A stretch of DNA of 64,000 nucleotides from Anabaena cylindrica PCC 7122 (GCF_000317695.1 NC_019771.1:310001-374000); one strand, 5' to 3'; shown: positions 55,324 to 64,000, numbered from the stretch's first letter. Notes: a model not told the origin generated them from the sequence alone. A program made the numbers and translations.

Positions 55324-56163
55324 TCAATGCAAAATTGTAGGGTTTGTCAAATGCCGAAAATCTGCAACCGCTGATTTAGTCATTTCCTGAATTGCTGCTA
55401 AATTCAGTGGTGAAATTTCGCTTTCCATTCCCAACCAGAGAAGAAATTCAATATTACCTGCTGGGCCTGTTATGGGCGACCAAGTTAAACCTTTATACTT
55501 CCAACCCAACTCCAAAGCCCCTTGCAACACCTGAAAAATAGCATCAGCTTGGTCGCTAGAATCGCGGACAACGCCCTTTTTACCCACGCGAGACTTCCCA
55601 ACCTCAAATTGAGGTTTCACCAGCAATACAGCCTCCCTGGGTGCTTGAGTTAATTCCCACAAAGCAGGCAAAATTTTAGTTAAGGAAATAAACGAAACAT
55701 CAACCACCGCTAAATCAGGAAAAATTGCATTTTCAGCATATAAATCTTCTGGTTTTAACTGCCTTAAATTGGTACGTTCTTTTAAAATTACCCGTTCATC
55801 AGTTCTGATTTTCCAATCAACTTGTCCATAACCAACATCAATTCCATAAACTTGTTTTGCACCAGATTGTAATAAACAATCAGTAAAACCACCCGTAGAA
55901 ATTCCCCCATCTAAACAAATACGTCCAGCTACAGGAATTCCAAAAAATTCTAAAGCTTTAGCGAGTTTTTCACCACCACGAGAAACAAAAGGAGGGCGTT
56001 CTTTAACTTGAATTTGGGCTTTAATATCAACTTCAGTCCCGGCTTTATCAATCATTTGTTGATTTACCGTCACTTCCCCAGCTTGAATTAGCCGTTGTGC
56101 TTGCTGACGGGAAGGAGATAAACCCAAATCTACTAATAGCGTATCGAGTCTTTGTTTGACCAA
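55324..56163 (-). CDS. tlyA: TlyA-type 2'-O-methyltransferase
   Basis: TlyA-family enzymes methylate rRNA riboses and were first called hemolysins. The N-terminal S4 RNA-binding domain (RLDTLLVDLGLSPSRQQAQRLIQAGEVTVN) is complete. The SAM-binding fold (CLDGGISTGGFTDCLLQSGAKQVYGIDVG) and the catalytic region PDLAVVDVSFISLTKILP follow. At 279 residues the length is right. A trailing 116-bp gap separates it from the DUF29 gene on the same strand. Which rRNA position is modified is unknown. Confidence 0.9.
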   Translation of the reverse strand: MVKQRLDTLLVDLGLSPSRQQAQRLIQAGEVTVNQQMIDKAGTEVDIKAQIQVKERPPFVSRGGEKLAKALEFFGIPVAGRICLDGGISTGGFTDCLLQSGAKQVYGIDVGYGQVDWKIRTDERVILKERTNLRQLKPEDLYAENAIFPDLAVVDVSFISLTKILPALWELTQAPREAVLLVKPQFEVGKSRVGKKGVVRDSSDQADAIFQVLQGALELGWKYKGLTWSPITGPAGNIEFLLWLGMESEISPLNLAAIQEMTKSAVADFRHLTNPTILH

Positions 56164-56279
56164 TTAATTTGATTCTCCTGGTAATAAGCTGAAAAATATC
56201 TGGTTTGGATATTTAAATTCCATTAAACTCTTGTGGGGTGGGCATCTTGCCAGCCCATATTATGCAAATTAAATGCCGA

Positions 56280-56684
56280 TTAGCTTATTAAACCTAAAGC
56301 ATAATGAATAATTTCTTCTCTATTAACCAGCTTTTCTAATTCTTCTGATTCATAAGAACCTTCGGCTACTTCCAGCGAAGCTTTATCAATAGCATTTAAA
56401 TAAGCTTCTTCTAAAGTTTCCCATAATTCTTCTCTCGTGAGATAATGACGCTTATTTTCTCGTTGAATTTCCCGAACCGAATTCCGAATTGAGACTTCCC
56501 AGGAACGAGTTGTCCGATTTTCAGCTTTTTGTTTAATCAAGTGCAACAATAAAACTACTGCATAACTCCGAATTGTCTTGATAATGTCATTTCGGCTCAT
56601 GTCTTCTAATTCTTCAACTATAACCAATGCTTCTTGGATATTCCCTTGCAGAAGCAAGTCTTTCAGGGTTAATAATTCTTCCAT
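56280..56684 (-). CDS. DUF29 family protein
   Basis: A 134-residue protein of a family abundant in cyanobacteria and of unknown function. It shows the family's helical pattern: LTLKDLLLQGN, IVEELEDMSRNDIIKTIRSYAVVLLLHLIK, then WEVSIRNSVREIQRE. DUF29 genes often occur in multigene families and near mobile or accessory DNA. It is 53 bp downstream of the NACHT-WD40 gene on the same strand and may be co-transcribed with it. Confidence 0.8.
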   Translation of the reverse strand: MEELLTLKDLLLQGNIQEALVIVEELEDMSRNDIIKTIRSYAVVLLLHLIKQKAENRTTRSWEVSIRNSVREIQRENKRHYLTREELWETLEEAYLNAIDKASLEVAEGSYESEELEKLVNREEIIHYALGLIS

Positions 56685-56737
56685 AATTTAATGTCTAGCA
56701 ACTGATCAGTGACTCATAGTTTTAGTGTACTGTCATC

Positions 56738-59700
56738 CTACTCCACAGCCCCCAACGCCTTCAAAGTTAATATTTCCGCACGGCTTAACCCTTTCACCCC
56801 CTGAATCTTCAACCCTGCATATAACTGATGGTTAAAGGTAGCGATACAGTCCCCTGTCTGCACATCCCACAGTTTCACGGTATTATCAAAACTACCACTA
56901 GCCAAGGTCAGACCATCTCCACTCCAGGCTACTGATCTAACCCCATCGCTATGACCCTCTAGAGTTTGCACACAGTCTCCTGTCTGCACATCCCACAGTT
57001 TCACCGTTTTATCAAAACTAACACTAGCCAAGGTCAGACCATCTCCACTCCAGGCTACTGACCTAACCACACTGCGATGACCCTCTAGAGTTTGCACACA
57101 ATCCCCAGTCTGCACATCCCACACTTTCACAGTTTCATCACCACTACCACTAGCCAAGGTCAGACCATCTCCACTCCAGGCTACTGACCTAACCACACTG
57201 CGATGACCCTCTAGAGTTTGCACACAATCCCCAGTTTGCACATCCCACACTTTCACCGTTTTATCACCACTACCACTAGCCAAGGTCAGACTATCTATAC
57301 TCCAGTCCACTGAAAAAACCGAATTGCTATGACTCTCTAGGGTTTGCACGCAGTCCCCTGTCTGCACATCCCACAGTTTCACGGTATTATCAAGACTACC
57401 ACTAGCCAAGGTCAGACCATCTCCACTCCAGACTACTGAGTTAACCCAATTGCTATGACCCTCTAGGGTTTGCACGCAGTCCCCTGTCTGCACATCCCAC
57501 AGTTTTACCGTCTTATCATCACTACCACTAGCCAAAGTCAGACCATCTCCACTCCAGGCTACTGAGTTAACCCAATTGCTATGACCCTCTAGGGTTTGCA
57601 CGCAGTCCCCTGTCTGCACATCCCATAGTTTCACCGTTTTATCATCACTACCACTAGCCAAAGTCAGACCATCTCCACTCCAGGCTACTGAGTAAACCCC
57701 ACTGCCATGACCCTCTAGGGTTTGCACACAGTCCCCTGTCTGCACATCCCACAGTTTCACGGTATTATCACCACTACCACTAGCCAAGGTCAGACCATCT
57801 CCACTCCAGGCTACTGAGTTAACCCAATCACTATGACCTTCTAGGGTTTGCACACAGTCCCCTGTCTGCACATCCCATAGTTTCACAGTTTCATCACTAC
57901 TACCACTAGCCAAGGTCAGACCATCTCCACTCCAGGCTACTGACCAAACCACTCTACTATGACCCTCTAGGGTTCTCACACAGTACCCTGTCTGCACATC
58001 CCACAGTTTCACGGTATTATCAAAACTACCACTAGCCAAGGTCAGACCATCTCCACTCCAGGCTACTGACCTAACCCCATTGCTATGACCCTCTAGGGTT
58101 TGCACACAGTCCCCTGTCTGCACATCCCATAGTTTCACAGTTTCATCACTACTACCACTAGCCAAGGTCAGACCATCTCCACTCCAGGCTACTGACCAAA
58201 CCACTCTACTATGATCTACAAATGTCAATATTTCCCGTCCTGTTACAGCATTCCAAATTTGAACTCTACCATCACTATCTCCTGTAACCAAGTATTTTCC
58301 ATTTGGACTAAAAGCCAGAGAATAAATTGCTCCTAATGCCTTAGCAAAAAGAGCATCTGTTAAATTCGCTCCCTTCAGGTTGACATTATACAAACTAGCC
58401 AAACCAAAATTTACACCAGGTATAACTGTCTGACTTAAATCTTGTTTTTCTAAAGCCAACCGACTCCTTTTGAGTAGCAACTGCACTGCATTACTTCCAC
58501 AGTAACCTGCTACTATTTCAGTTTTACCTTTCGTGGCTTTCACCTCTGCTAATAACCGTTGATTTGCTGTTTTTGATAACATGAGAAACATCAAATCTAA
58601 AACGGCTTTGGCTAATAGAGTTTTCCCAAAAGTTTGTGTTAAATCATTTGTTGCTTGATCATAAGGCAGAAATTCCACAACTTCCTGGAAATCTGCTGCT
58701 AAAATTCCTAATTCTCTACCTAATTTATAAGCAACAAAAAATTCCAATAATGACCGATGGGCAGGATAATAATCACCATCAGCATTTCTAATTAACATGG
58801 TTTGCCCCATCATATCAAAATGCCAATGGTCTAAATCTTTTTGTTCTTCTACTGCTTTTCCAAAACAACGGCGAATTCGATCAGGAAATTCTTTATAATT
58901 TAAACTCATTTTGTCAGTTGACAGCATTTCCCAGGATAATTCACACAGGAAATATAATTTATCTGCCATTGAGGTAAAAGTGCGGTCAGCTTTAATATCC
59001 CGTTCCATTTTGTGCCGCACTGCATAGAGATAAACACGGGAAATATCCACAGGTTTACCAGCTTCAATATCCGGTAATGCTTCCATAATTAAATCAATCA
59101 TTACCGGACGACGTGCTAAATCTAATAATTGTTCATTATTAATTACTTTATCAACTGTTTCTGGTTTAGCTTTAAAATCAAGTACCTGCTTAATTTGTTC
59201 ATCATTAAGTTTTTCTAATTCTAAAACTTCAAATTGGGGCGTTTCTCCAGTTAAATTTTTAGTAGAAGCTTGTAATTCGGCATTTAAAAGTGTGCGTCCT
59301 TCTAATGCTTCTGGAAAATGTTCTGTCCGACAAGTTAAAATTGCCTTTGTTCCTGGTGTTCCTACAACTTGTGCTAACTCCCAGAAATTATTAATCATCG
59401 CTTGAAGGTCTACCCGTGCAGCCATTTCGTCAAAGCCATCAAAAATTAATAATAATTTCCCCATGCGGTTAAGTTGTTCAAAGGCAGAATATCCCGATAA
59501 ACCAATGTTATGTTTACGAAAAAAGAACTCAGAAAATAGAGATTCAATACTCACCGCTTTGGCATAATCTCTTAAAGGAATCACTAAAGGAATTCGCGGA
59601 ATCGGTAAACCTTCTGCTTTCGCTTGACGATATTTTTGTAAAGCCAACCAAGCATAATGAAAAGCAAACCAAGTTTTACCTGTGCCAAATTCTCCTAAAA

Positions 59701-60805
59701 CAGATAAATGTTCTTTTACTGGGTCAGCCAACCATTCATTAATATAACGCTCAATCCAACCATCTTCTTTACCATAATGACTAACGCCAATTCGCTGTTT
59801 AGTTATAGGATTAATTTCTTCTTTGGTACAAGCTAAGGGAACATAATATTTATCAATTCCTCTGATTTTAACTTCTGTTTCTAACCAATCAAAATAACCA
59901 GTAAAATCAGCATCAGCTTCAATTAATTCATCAAATGAATAACAAAAAATATGGCTATTTTCAGCTTTTTCAACTTCGGTTCTCGCTAATTTACTAACTC
60001 GACGTGGTGCAACAATCCAACCTTCATCAACTTTTTGAGTTTCTACAGCTTGTTTTACTGTATTAATATCATTAATTCCCGCTTCTGCTTCGACTCCGTG
60101 AATCAAAATCCGGTCATATCCTCGCCGTTTGGGAATATTAATAATCCATTCAAAATATTCTGGTTTTAAGATTTCGTAAGTTTCAAATTTATAACCCAGG
60201 GTTTGAAACCATTTTTTTAGTTGTTTACATAATTCTGTTTCTCTGACAATTTCCGCAGGTGGTAATAATTGCTGTTGATTTTGTAATAATTGGGTAATTT
60301 GTTTTTGAATTTCTGGTAAACTAAGTTTGTTAATTTGTTCACGAACTTGATTTAAACTATTTTGTAAACTCTCTAATTTGTGTTCTTGTAAAATTTCTGT
60401 CGCTGTTCTAGCTCGTTTGACAATTTCCACAAACAATCGAGCAAATTCTGCCAATTCTCGACGATAATCAATATTTTCATCTTTAATTCTATCGCCAATA
60501 TTAGAACTTTGAATAAAGCTATCTAATGTTTGACTATTAAAACTTTTATTTTGACTAAATGCTTGCTGAAATTCTTCTTTAATTTCTTTTTCTTTAAATA
60601 ACTCTAAAATAAATTTTGGTTTCCCAACTCCATACTCAATCAAAGTATAAACATAAACCCCATCAAAATCATTAGGTGGTTCATCTGATTTCAAGCCAAA
60701 TTTATTTAAAATTCGCAATCTAGTTTCACTATGATCTAGTTGATCTAAAACTTTATCTGTTGCTTTTCCAATTAATGCTCCAATGACATCATCAATGATA
60801 AACAT
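56738..60805 (-). CDS. NACHT NTPase with 12 WD40 repeats (11 near-identical)
   Basis: A 1355-residue STAND NTPase. The N-terminus (1-180) is helical with a coiled-coil stretch near 140-180. Residues about 190-300 contain a nuclease-like region (FQTLGYKFETYE, RILIHGVEAEAG, then a WIVAPRR strand); a catalytic E-x-K is not evident, so it may be inactive. The NACHT domain has Walker A GEFGTGKTW at 371 and Walker B LLLIFDGFDE at 451. From about residue 820 there are 12 WD40 repeats. All but the first follow the consensus SVAWSGDGLTLASGS-xDxTVKLWDVQTG, 42 residues each, with variation mainly at the x positions. Such high-identity repeats mark diversifying conflict or self-recognition proteins. A terminal tail of about 28 residues follows. 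Confidence 0.88.
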   Translation of the reverse strand: MFIIDDVIGALIGKATDKVLDQLDHSETRLRILNKFGLKSDEPPNDFDGVYVYTLIEYGVGKPKFILELFKEKEIKEEFQQAFSQNKSFNSQTLDSFIQSSNIGDRIKDENIDYRRELAEFARLFVEIVKRARTATEILQEHKLESLQNSLNQVREQINKLSLPEIQKQITQLLQNQQQLLPPAEIVRETELCKQLKKWFQTLGYKFETYEILKPEYFEWIINIPKRRGYDRILIHGVEAEAGINDINTVKQAVETQKVDEGWIVAPRRVSKLARTEVEKAENSHIFCYSFDELIEADADFTGYFDWLETEVKIRGIDKYYVPLACTKEEINPITKQRIGVSHYGKEDGWIERYINEWLADPVKEHLSVLGEFGTGKTWFAFHYAWLALQKYRQAKAEGLPIPRIPLVIPLRDYAKAVSIESLFSEFFFRKHNIGLSGYSAFEQLNRMGKLLLIFDGFDEMAARVDLQAMINNFWELAQVVGTPGTKAILTCRTEHFPEALEGRTLLNAELQASTKNLTGETPQFEVLELEKLNDEQIKQVLDFKAKPETVDKVINNEQLLDLARRPVMIDLIMEALPDIEAGKPVDISRVYLYAVRHKMERDIKADRTFTSMADKLYFLCELSWEMLSTDKMSLNYKEFPDRIRRCFGKAVEEQKDLDHWHFDMMGQTMLIRNADGDYYPAHRSLLEFFVAYKLGRELGILAADFQEVVEFLPYDQATNDLTQTFGKTLLAKAVLDLMFLMLSKTANQRLLAEVKATKGKTEIVAGYCGSNAVQLLLKRSRLALEKQDLSQTVIPGVNFGLASLYNVNLKGANLTDALFAKALGAIYSLAFSPNGKYLVTGDSDGRVQIWNAVTGREILTFVDHSRVVWSVAWSGDGLTLASGSSDETVKLWDVQTGDCVQTLEGHSNGVRSVAWSGDGLTLASGSFDNTVKLWDVQTGYCVRTLEGHSRVVWSVAWSGDGLTLASGSSDETVKLWDVQTGDCVQTLEGHSDWVNSVAWSGDGLTLASGSGDNTVKLWDVQTGDCVQTLEGHGSGVYSVAWSGDGLTLASGSDDKTVKLWDVQTGDCVQTLEGHSNWVNSVAWSGDGLTLASGSDDKTVKLWDVQTGDCVQTLEGHSNWVNSVVWSGDGLTLASGSLDNTVKLWDVQTGDCVQTLESHSNSVFSVDWSIDSLTLASGSGDKTVKVWDVQTGDCVQTLEGHRSVVRSVAWSGDGLTLASGSGDETVKVWDVQTGDCVQTLEGHRSVVRSVAWSGDGLTLASVSFDKTVKLWDVQTGDCVQTLEGHSDGVRSVAWSGDGLTLASGSFDNTVKLWDVQTGDCIATFNHQLYAGLKIQGVKGLSRAEILTLKALGAVE

Positions 60806-60900
60806 ATAAAATTTTGTATAAAAGTATTGTGTGTTTTTAATTTTACACTCTAAGTACCTTTATCTGTCAACAAACTATTTTTTACATTAAAAAAAGTAAA

Positions 60901-60964
60901 CGCACCTTGCTAATAAAGTCAAAGTGCGATATTAAAAATCAAGTCCGTCTTTACGGATTTGATT
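60901..60964 (-). terminator. Two hairpins downstream of apcF
   Basis: On the minus strand after the apcF stop, AATCAAATCCGT pairs with ACGGACTTGATT (60934-60964) and is followed by TTTTT, a good intrinsic terminator. A second stem (60901-60928, CGCAC-TTG with CAA-GTGCG) is followed by a T-run further down. Together they should end the apcF transcript before the NACHT gene. Confidence 0.75.
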
Positions 60965-61000
60965 GTGTAGCTGCGATTTCCAATCGCCAAAATTCAGATA

Positions 61001-61510
61001 TTAAATATCAATCTCACTCAACTCACGAGTGATATAGTCAAAAGGCTCATCCACAAAAGCAGTATTAGCAATACCAGCAGCCGCTACTTGCTCCTTGACA
61101 AGACCCTTCATAATTTGGATACCCTGAACTGTAGAACCAATGGGTACACCCAAAGAATTGTAAGTTTCCCGGAGTCCTTGCAACACACGCTCATCAAGTA
61201 CATTCATGTTACCAGCTACCAGCGCATAAGTAGCATAGCGGAGGTAATAGTCCATATCCCGCAAACAAGCCGCAAACCGACGAGTTGTATAGGCATTACC
61301 ACCAGGACGAATCAATTCTGGCAATTCTTCAAATAACTTAGCACCAGCCTGTTTAACAATAGCCGCTGCATTAGAATTAATTGCCGCCGCCGCTTGCACT
61401 CTTGCCGTACCAGTTTCAAAGTAAGACTTGAGGCTATCGATCGCATTCCGGTCAAAATAACGTCCGGTTACGTCATAATTCTTAATTAAAGTTGTAATTG
61501 CATCGCGCAT
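61001..61510 (-). CDS. apcF: Allophycocyanin beta-18 core subunit
   Basis: ApcF is a phycobiliprotein of the phycobilisome core that replaces one allophycocyanin beta chain near the terminal emitter. At 169 residues it fits well. The chromophore-binding Cys is in RRFAACLRDMDYYLRYA, at about residue 81, and NSLGVPIGSTVQGIQIMK is characteristic. The ATG at 61508-61510 (MRDAITTLIKNYD) is preceded by GGGAG. The longer frame by five codons has no family support. The general sequence is nearer ApcF than ApcB (recalled similarity). It is divergent from glnA, as in Anabaena PCC 7120. Confidence 0.9.
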   Translation of the reverse strand: MRDAITTLIKNYDVTGRYFDRNAIDSLKSYFETGTARVQAAAAINSNAAAIVKQAGAKLFEELPELIRPGGNAYTTRRFAACLRDMDYYLRYATYALVAGNMNVLDERVLQGLRETYNSLGVPIGSTVQGIQIMKGLVKEQVAAAGIANTAFVDEPFDYITRELSEIDI

Positions 61511-61728
61511 TCTTTTTTCTCCCAATCATTAGCTATCTATGGTTTGATATTTATTTGGCTGCAATTATGCACCTGTAAACTTTTGTGCCATAAACAATAA
61601 ATGCGGCACAAAAACTATCCATCCGCTATTTAAGGATTCTATGCCAAAGTTGACCCCTATGAGATGATATTTCCAGTTTTGTGCAGATGATGAAGAAAGG
61701 TTAATATAACCTGTAATCCAGATAATCT

Positions 61729-61771
61729 GTAAAAAACACTACAAAATCACCTTAAGTCGAGTATTTACGAT
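61729..61771 (+). promoter_or_regulatory. NtcA-activated promoter of glnA
   Basis: GTA at 61729-61731, eight bases, and TAC at 61740-61742 make a perfect GTA-N8-TAC NtcA site. A TACGAT (-10, TA-N3-T) follows at 61766-61771, 23 bases later. That spacing is the canonical class II NtcA-activated promoter, with the site centred near -42. Expected transcription start is about 61778, roughly 95 bp before the ATG. The glnA gene of Anabaena is known to be driven this way. The rest of the 360-bp gap should hold the apcF promoter. Confidence 0.85.
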
Positions 61772-61872
61772 ATTCCAGGTGGTGTGTCACAACTTGGGTT
61801 AGTTCGGCAGGGTTAAGATGCTTTGGCAGATTTTGGTTTTACTTTAGGAAATTGGGTACAGAAGGAGTAACA

Positions 61873-63288
61873 ATGACAACCCCACAAGAAGTCTTGAAGA
61901 TGATTCGGGACAAAAACATTCAGATGATTGATCTGAAATTCATCGACACACCAGGGACTTGGCAACATTTGACCATGTACCAGGATCAAATTGATGAAAA
62001 TTCATTCACTGATGGTGTTCCTTTCGACGGTTCCAGCATTCGGGGTTGGAAAGGCATCGAAGAATCAGACATGACAATGGTGCTAGATCCAAACACCGCT
62101 TGGATCGATCCATTCATGAAAGAGCCAACCCTAAGTATAATTTGTAGTATTAAGGAACCACGCACAGGCGAATGGTATAACCGTTGCCCTCGCGTTATTG
62201 CCCAAAAAGCAATAGACTATCTTGCTTCCACAGGACTTGGTGACACAGCGTTCTTCGGACCTGAAGCTGAATTCTTCATCTTTGATGATGTCCGCTACGA
62301 CCAAACCGCTAATTCTGGTTACTACTACGTAGATTCCGTAGAGGGTCGTTGGAACACTGGTAGAGAAGAAAGCCCTAACTTGGGTTACAAAACCCGCTTT
62401 AAAGAAGGCTACTTCCCAGTACCACCAACAGATAGCTTTCAAGATATGCGGACAGAAATGCTGCTAACGATGAAAGACTGTGGTGTACCTATTGAAAAAC
62501 AACACCACGAAGTTGCTACAGGTGGTCAGTGTGAATTAGGTTTCCGCTTTGGTAAGTTAATCGAAGCTGCGGACTGGTTGATGACTTACAAATATGTCAT
62601 CAAGAACGTTGCCAGAAAGTACGGTAAAACCGTCACCTTTATGCCAAAACCAATTTTTGGTGATAATGGTTCCGGTATGCACTGTCACCAATCTATTTGG
62701 AAAGGTGGACAACCTTTATTTGCCGGTGACAAGTATGCTGGCATGAGCGAAATGGGATTATACTACATTGGTGGTATTCTCAAACACGCTCCAGCATTGT
62801 TGGCAATCACCAACCCCACTACAAACTCTTACAAACGTCTAGTACCTGGTTATGAAGCACCAGTAAACTTGGCTTACTCCCAAGGCAACCGTTCTGCTTC
62901 TGTACGGATTCCCTTGTCTGGTAATAACCCCAAAGCCAAGCGGTTAGAGTTCCGTTGTCCAGATGCCACCTCTAACCCCTATTTAGCCTTTGCTGCCATG
63001 CTTTGCGCTGGTATTGATGGCATTAAGAACAAAATCCATCCTGGTGAACCCTTAGATAAGAATATCTATGAACTTTCTCCAGAAGAATTGGCGAAAATTC
63101 CTTCTACACCAGGTTCTTTAGAATTGGCATTAGAAGCACTCGAAAACGATCACGCTTTCTTAACAGATACTGGTGTATTCTCAGAAGATTTCATCCAAAA
63201 CTGGATTGACTACAAACTGGCTAACGAAGTTAAGCAAATGCAGTTACGTCCTCATCCTTACGAATTCTTCTTATATTACGATTGCTAA
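61873..63288 (+). CDS. glnA: Glutamine synthetase type I
   Basis: GlnA makes glutamine from glutamate, ammonium and ATP, the entry of nitrogen into metabolism. The family motifs are present: VPFDGSSIRGW, EAEFFIFD, the ATP loop NGSGMHCHQS, PTTNSYKRLVPG, and the terminal HPYEFFLYYDC. I chose the ATG at 61873 because it follows GAAGGAG (61861-61867) by five bases and gives the usual 471 residues; the frame extends seven codons upstream. In cyanobacteria this enzyme is controlled by inactivating factors, one of which (gifA) lies just downstream on the other strand. The adenylylation-site tyrosine region is present in NLAYSQG-like context but is not used in cyanobacteria. Confidence 0.97.
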   Translation: MTTPQEVLKMIRDKNIQMIDLKFIDTPGTWQHLTMYQDQIDENSFTDGVPFDGSSIRGWKGIEESDMTMVLDPNTAWIDPFMKEPTLSIICSIKEPRTGEWYNRCPRVIAQKAIDYLASTGLGDTAFFGPEAEFFIFDDVRYDQTANSGYYYVDSVEGRWNTGREESPNLGYKTRFKEGYFPVPPTDSFQDMRTEMLLTMKDCGVPIEKQHHEVATGGQCELGFRFGKLIEAADWLMTYKYVIKNVARKYGKTVTFMPKPIFGDNGSGMHCHQSIWKGGQPLFAGDKYAGMSEMGLYYIGGILKHAPALLAITNPTTNSYKRLVPGYEAPVNLAYSQGNRSASVRIPLSGNNPKAKRLEFRCPDATSNPYLAFAAMLCAGIDGIKNKIHPGEPLDKNIYELSPEELAKIPSTPGSLELALEALENDHAFLTDTGVFSEDFIQNWIDYKLANEVKQMQLRPHPYEFFLYYDC

Positions 63289-63339
63289 TTGCAACGAGTA
63301 GTAACAATACCTTGCCCAAATCGAAAAAAGTCTTGATGT

Positions 63340-63428
63340 GTAGGTTGGGTTGAGGGACGTTCACGTAGTGTGCCGGAGGCATAACCTAACAAATGCGTCG
63401 GGTTGCGCTGTCGCTTAACCCAACCTAC
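63340..63428. repeat. GTAGGTTGGGTT inverted-repeat element
   Basis: The 89-bp element begins GTAGGTTGGGTTGAGGGACG at 63340 and ends AACCCAACCTAC at 63428. Its ends are perfect 12-bp inverted repeats. A degenerate partial copy is at 55214. The interior is GC-rich (GTCGGGTTGCGCTGTCGC). It sits between glnA and gifA. Confidence 0.8.
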
Positions 63429-63445
63429 AAAAAAATGGACAAGGT

Positions 63446-63474
63446 AAAAGCCACCCTCAAGGGTGGCTTTTTTT
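63446..63474. terminator. Bidirectional terminator between glnA and gifA
   Basis: AAAAGCCACCC at 63446-63456 pairs with GGGTGGCTTTT at 63461-63471 across a TCAA loop, followed by further Ts. The symmetrical A and T runs make it a good terminator for both the plus-strand glnA and the convergent gifA. Confidence 0.9.
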
Positions 63475-63509
63475 CAAAACTGTCTAGTTGAAGCAATCAA
63501 ACAAAAACC

Positions 63510-63710
63510 TTAACTCATAGAGGCGTGACTGCTGCTATAAATTGTTTGTGTAGTGGGATCTATCTTGCCTTGAATGGGGTTCCAGTAATGGGATAGTTCT
63601 TCAGGAAGACCGAGTTCTTGTGCAGCACGCATCAGCATTGATTGTTGACGGTTCTTAACTTGCTGATGTTGACGTACCATTAACGCACGGGATTTTTCTT
63701 GAATAGACAT
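63510..63710 (-). CDS. gifA: Glutamine synthetase inactivating factor IF7
   Basis: IF7 proteins bind glutamine synthetase and switch it off when ammonium is plentiful. The 66-residue protein starts at the ATG at 63708-63710 (MSIQEKSRALMVRQHQQVKNRQQSM) after a GAGGAC site. This basic, helical start is what I recall for cyanobacterial IF7 (GifA). The gene lies just downstream of glnA in convergent orientation, as in Anabaena PCC 7120. No other function is suggested by the sequence. An NtcA site overlaps the promoter. Certainty rests on recalled sequence and strong context. Confidence 0.85.
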   Translation of the reverse strand: MSIQEKSRALMVRQHQQVKNRQQSMLMRAAQELGLPEELSHYWNPIQGKIDPTTQTIYSSSHASMS

Positions 63711-63761
63711 AACTACAGTCCTCACTATTTCTTACTAATAGAATTTTTTCCTTACCCATTT

Positions 63762-63792
63762 ATAGTAACAGGATTTCTGTAGCGTATGTTAC
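63762..63792 (-). promoter_or_regulatory. NtcA-repressed promoter of gifA
   Basis: A perfect GTA-N8-TAC palindrome lies at 63779-63792, centred about 11 bases upstream of a TACTAT -10 hexamer (63762-63767, minus strand). Its centre is near -30 relative to the expected start, overlapping the -35 zone. Such placement fits repression by NtcA, which is the known mode for gif genes, opposite in sign to glnA. Confidence 0.82.
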
Positions 63793-63905
63793 GGAATTGA
63801 AAATAATTTACAAAAATTCATAATCAAGCGATCGCTATACTTCTACTTGGTGTACGGAATATCATGGATCAATCCAAAAATTATACGTAGTCCAAGACGA
63901 GTATT

Positions 63906-64000
63906 TATAGCCTTTCCCACTCTAGTAAGATACAAAATTACCCCTCCCCAACCCTCCCCTTGGTAATGGGAGGGTGCGCGACAGCGCGGGTGGTGTGTAT
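63906..64000. repeat. MITE, TATAGC family, copy 3 (cut by window edge)
   Basis: Begins TATAGCCTTTCCCACTC and continues with GATACAAAATTACCCCTCCCC and GTGCGCGACAGCGCGGGTGG. It is the inverse of 46854-46962 and runs to the window's right edge, so its far end is not seen. The 63793-63905 stretch before it is non-coding. Confidence 0.8.

Noticed and set aside
61088..61336. 82-codon frame antisense to apcF
   Set aside because: Shadow of the conserved phycobiliprotein gene on the opposite strand.
63711..63761. Glutamine riboswitch in the gifA leader
   Set aside because: The leader between the predicted start and the ATG is only about 50 bases and has no recognisable aptamer; control by NtcA is enough.

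Overview
The window comes from a heterocyst-forming, filamentous cyanobacterium of the Nostocales. Direct pointers are a phycobilisome core gene (apcF), glnA next to a glutamine-synthetase inactivating factor gene (gifA), both with perfect GTA-N8-TAC NtcA sites, many GCGATCGC (HIP1) octamers, heptanucleotide tandem repeats, PatA-like and Ycf29/Rre1-like response regulators, and a long minus-strand polysaccharide cluster with the gene content of the hepA/hepC heterocyst envelope polysaccharide (HEP) island of Anabaena/Nostoc PCC 7120. No rRNA, tRNA, CRISPR array or transposase gene was recognised.

Layout. 0-11.6 kb is housekeeping: rpsD, moaA, smpB, a response regulator, a low-molecular-weight tyrosine phosphatase, a YbaB protein, murB-murC, nadD, gap2 and thiL. 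11.6-14.8 kb is a small accessory patch. It holds a Uma2-type nuclease gene broken by an in-frame stop, a HEPN-motif gene split by an apparent frameshift, and an intact HsdR_N-like nuclease. 14.9-20.2 kb returns to ordinary genes: a CYP38-type lumenal cyclophilin, efp, accB, a decayed ArsR gene, a GerMN lipoprotein-like protein and an aspartoacylase.

20.6-46.4 kb, all on the minus strand, is the polysaccharide island. In transcription order it encodes rfbF, an LhgO-like FAD oxidase, an NAD-dependent epimerase, a six-gene cassette of three GT2 glycosyltransferases and three phytanoyl-CoA-dioxygenase-like (Fe/2-oxoglutarate) proteins, rfbC, a SAF-domain oxidoreductase, a GT4, a Wzc tyrosine kinase, the priming transferase hepC, a GT, the ABC exporter hepA, four more GTs and a Wzy-like polymerase. 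Together these would make nucleotide sugars, prime and build a lipid-linked repeat unit, flip and polymerise it. The duplicated GT2/dioxygenase cassette is the least explained part and the best candidate for something undescribed.

47.4-51.6 kb carries a kinase-TPR / PP2C / VWA trio matching the TerY-P phosphorylation triad. It is followed by a PatA-like regulator and a MalK/UgpC-type ABC ATPase on the plus strand. 55.3-60.8 kb has a TlyA-type methyltransferase, a DUF29 protein and a 1355-residue NACHT protein ending in 12 WD40 repeats, 11 of them nearly identical. 61.0-63.8 kb is apcF / glnA / gifA.

Several miniature inverted-repeat elements recur within the window: a roughly 107-bp TATAGC family, a 13-bp AGGACTTACGCAA family, and a 101-bp direct repeat that supplies the stop codon of the aspartoacylase. 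All family names come from reading motifs; no database search was possible.
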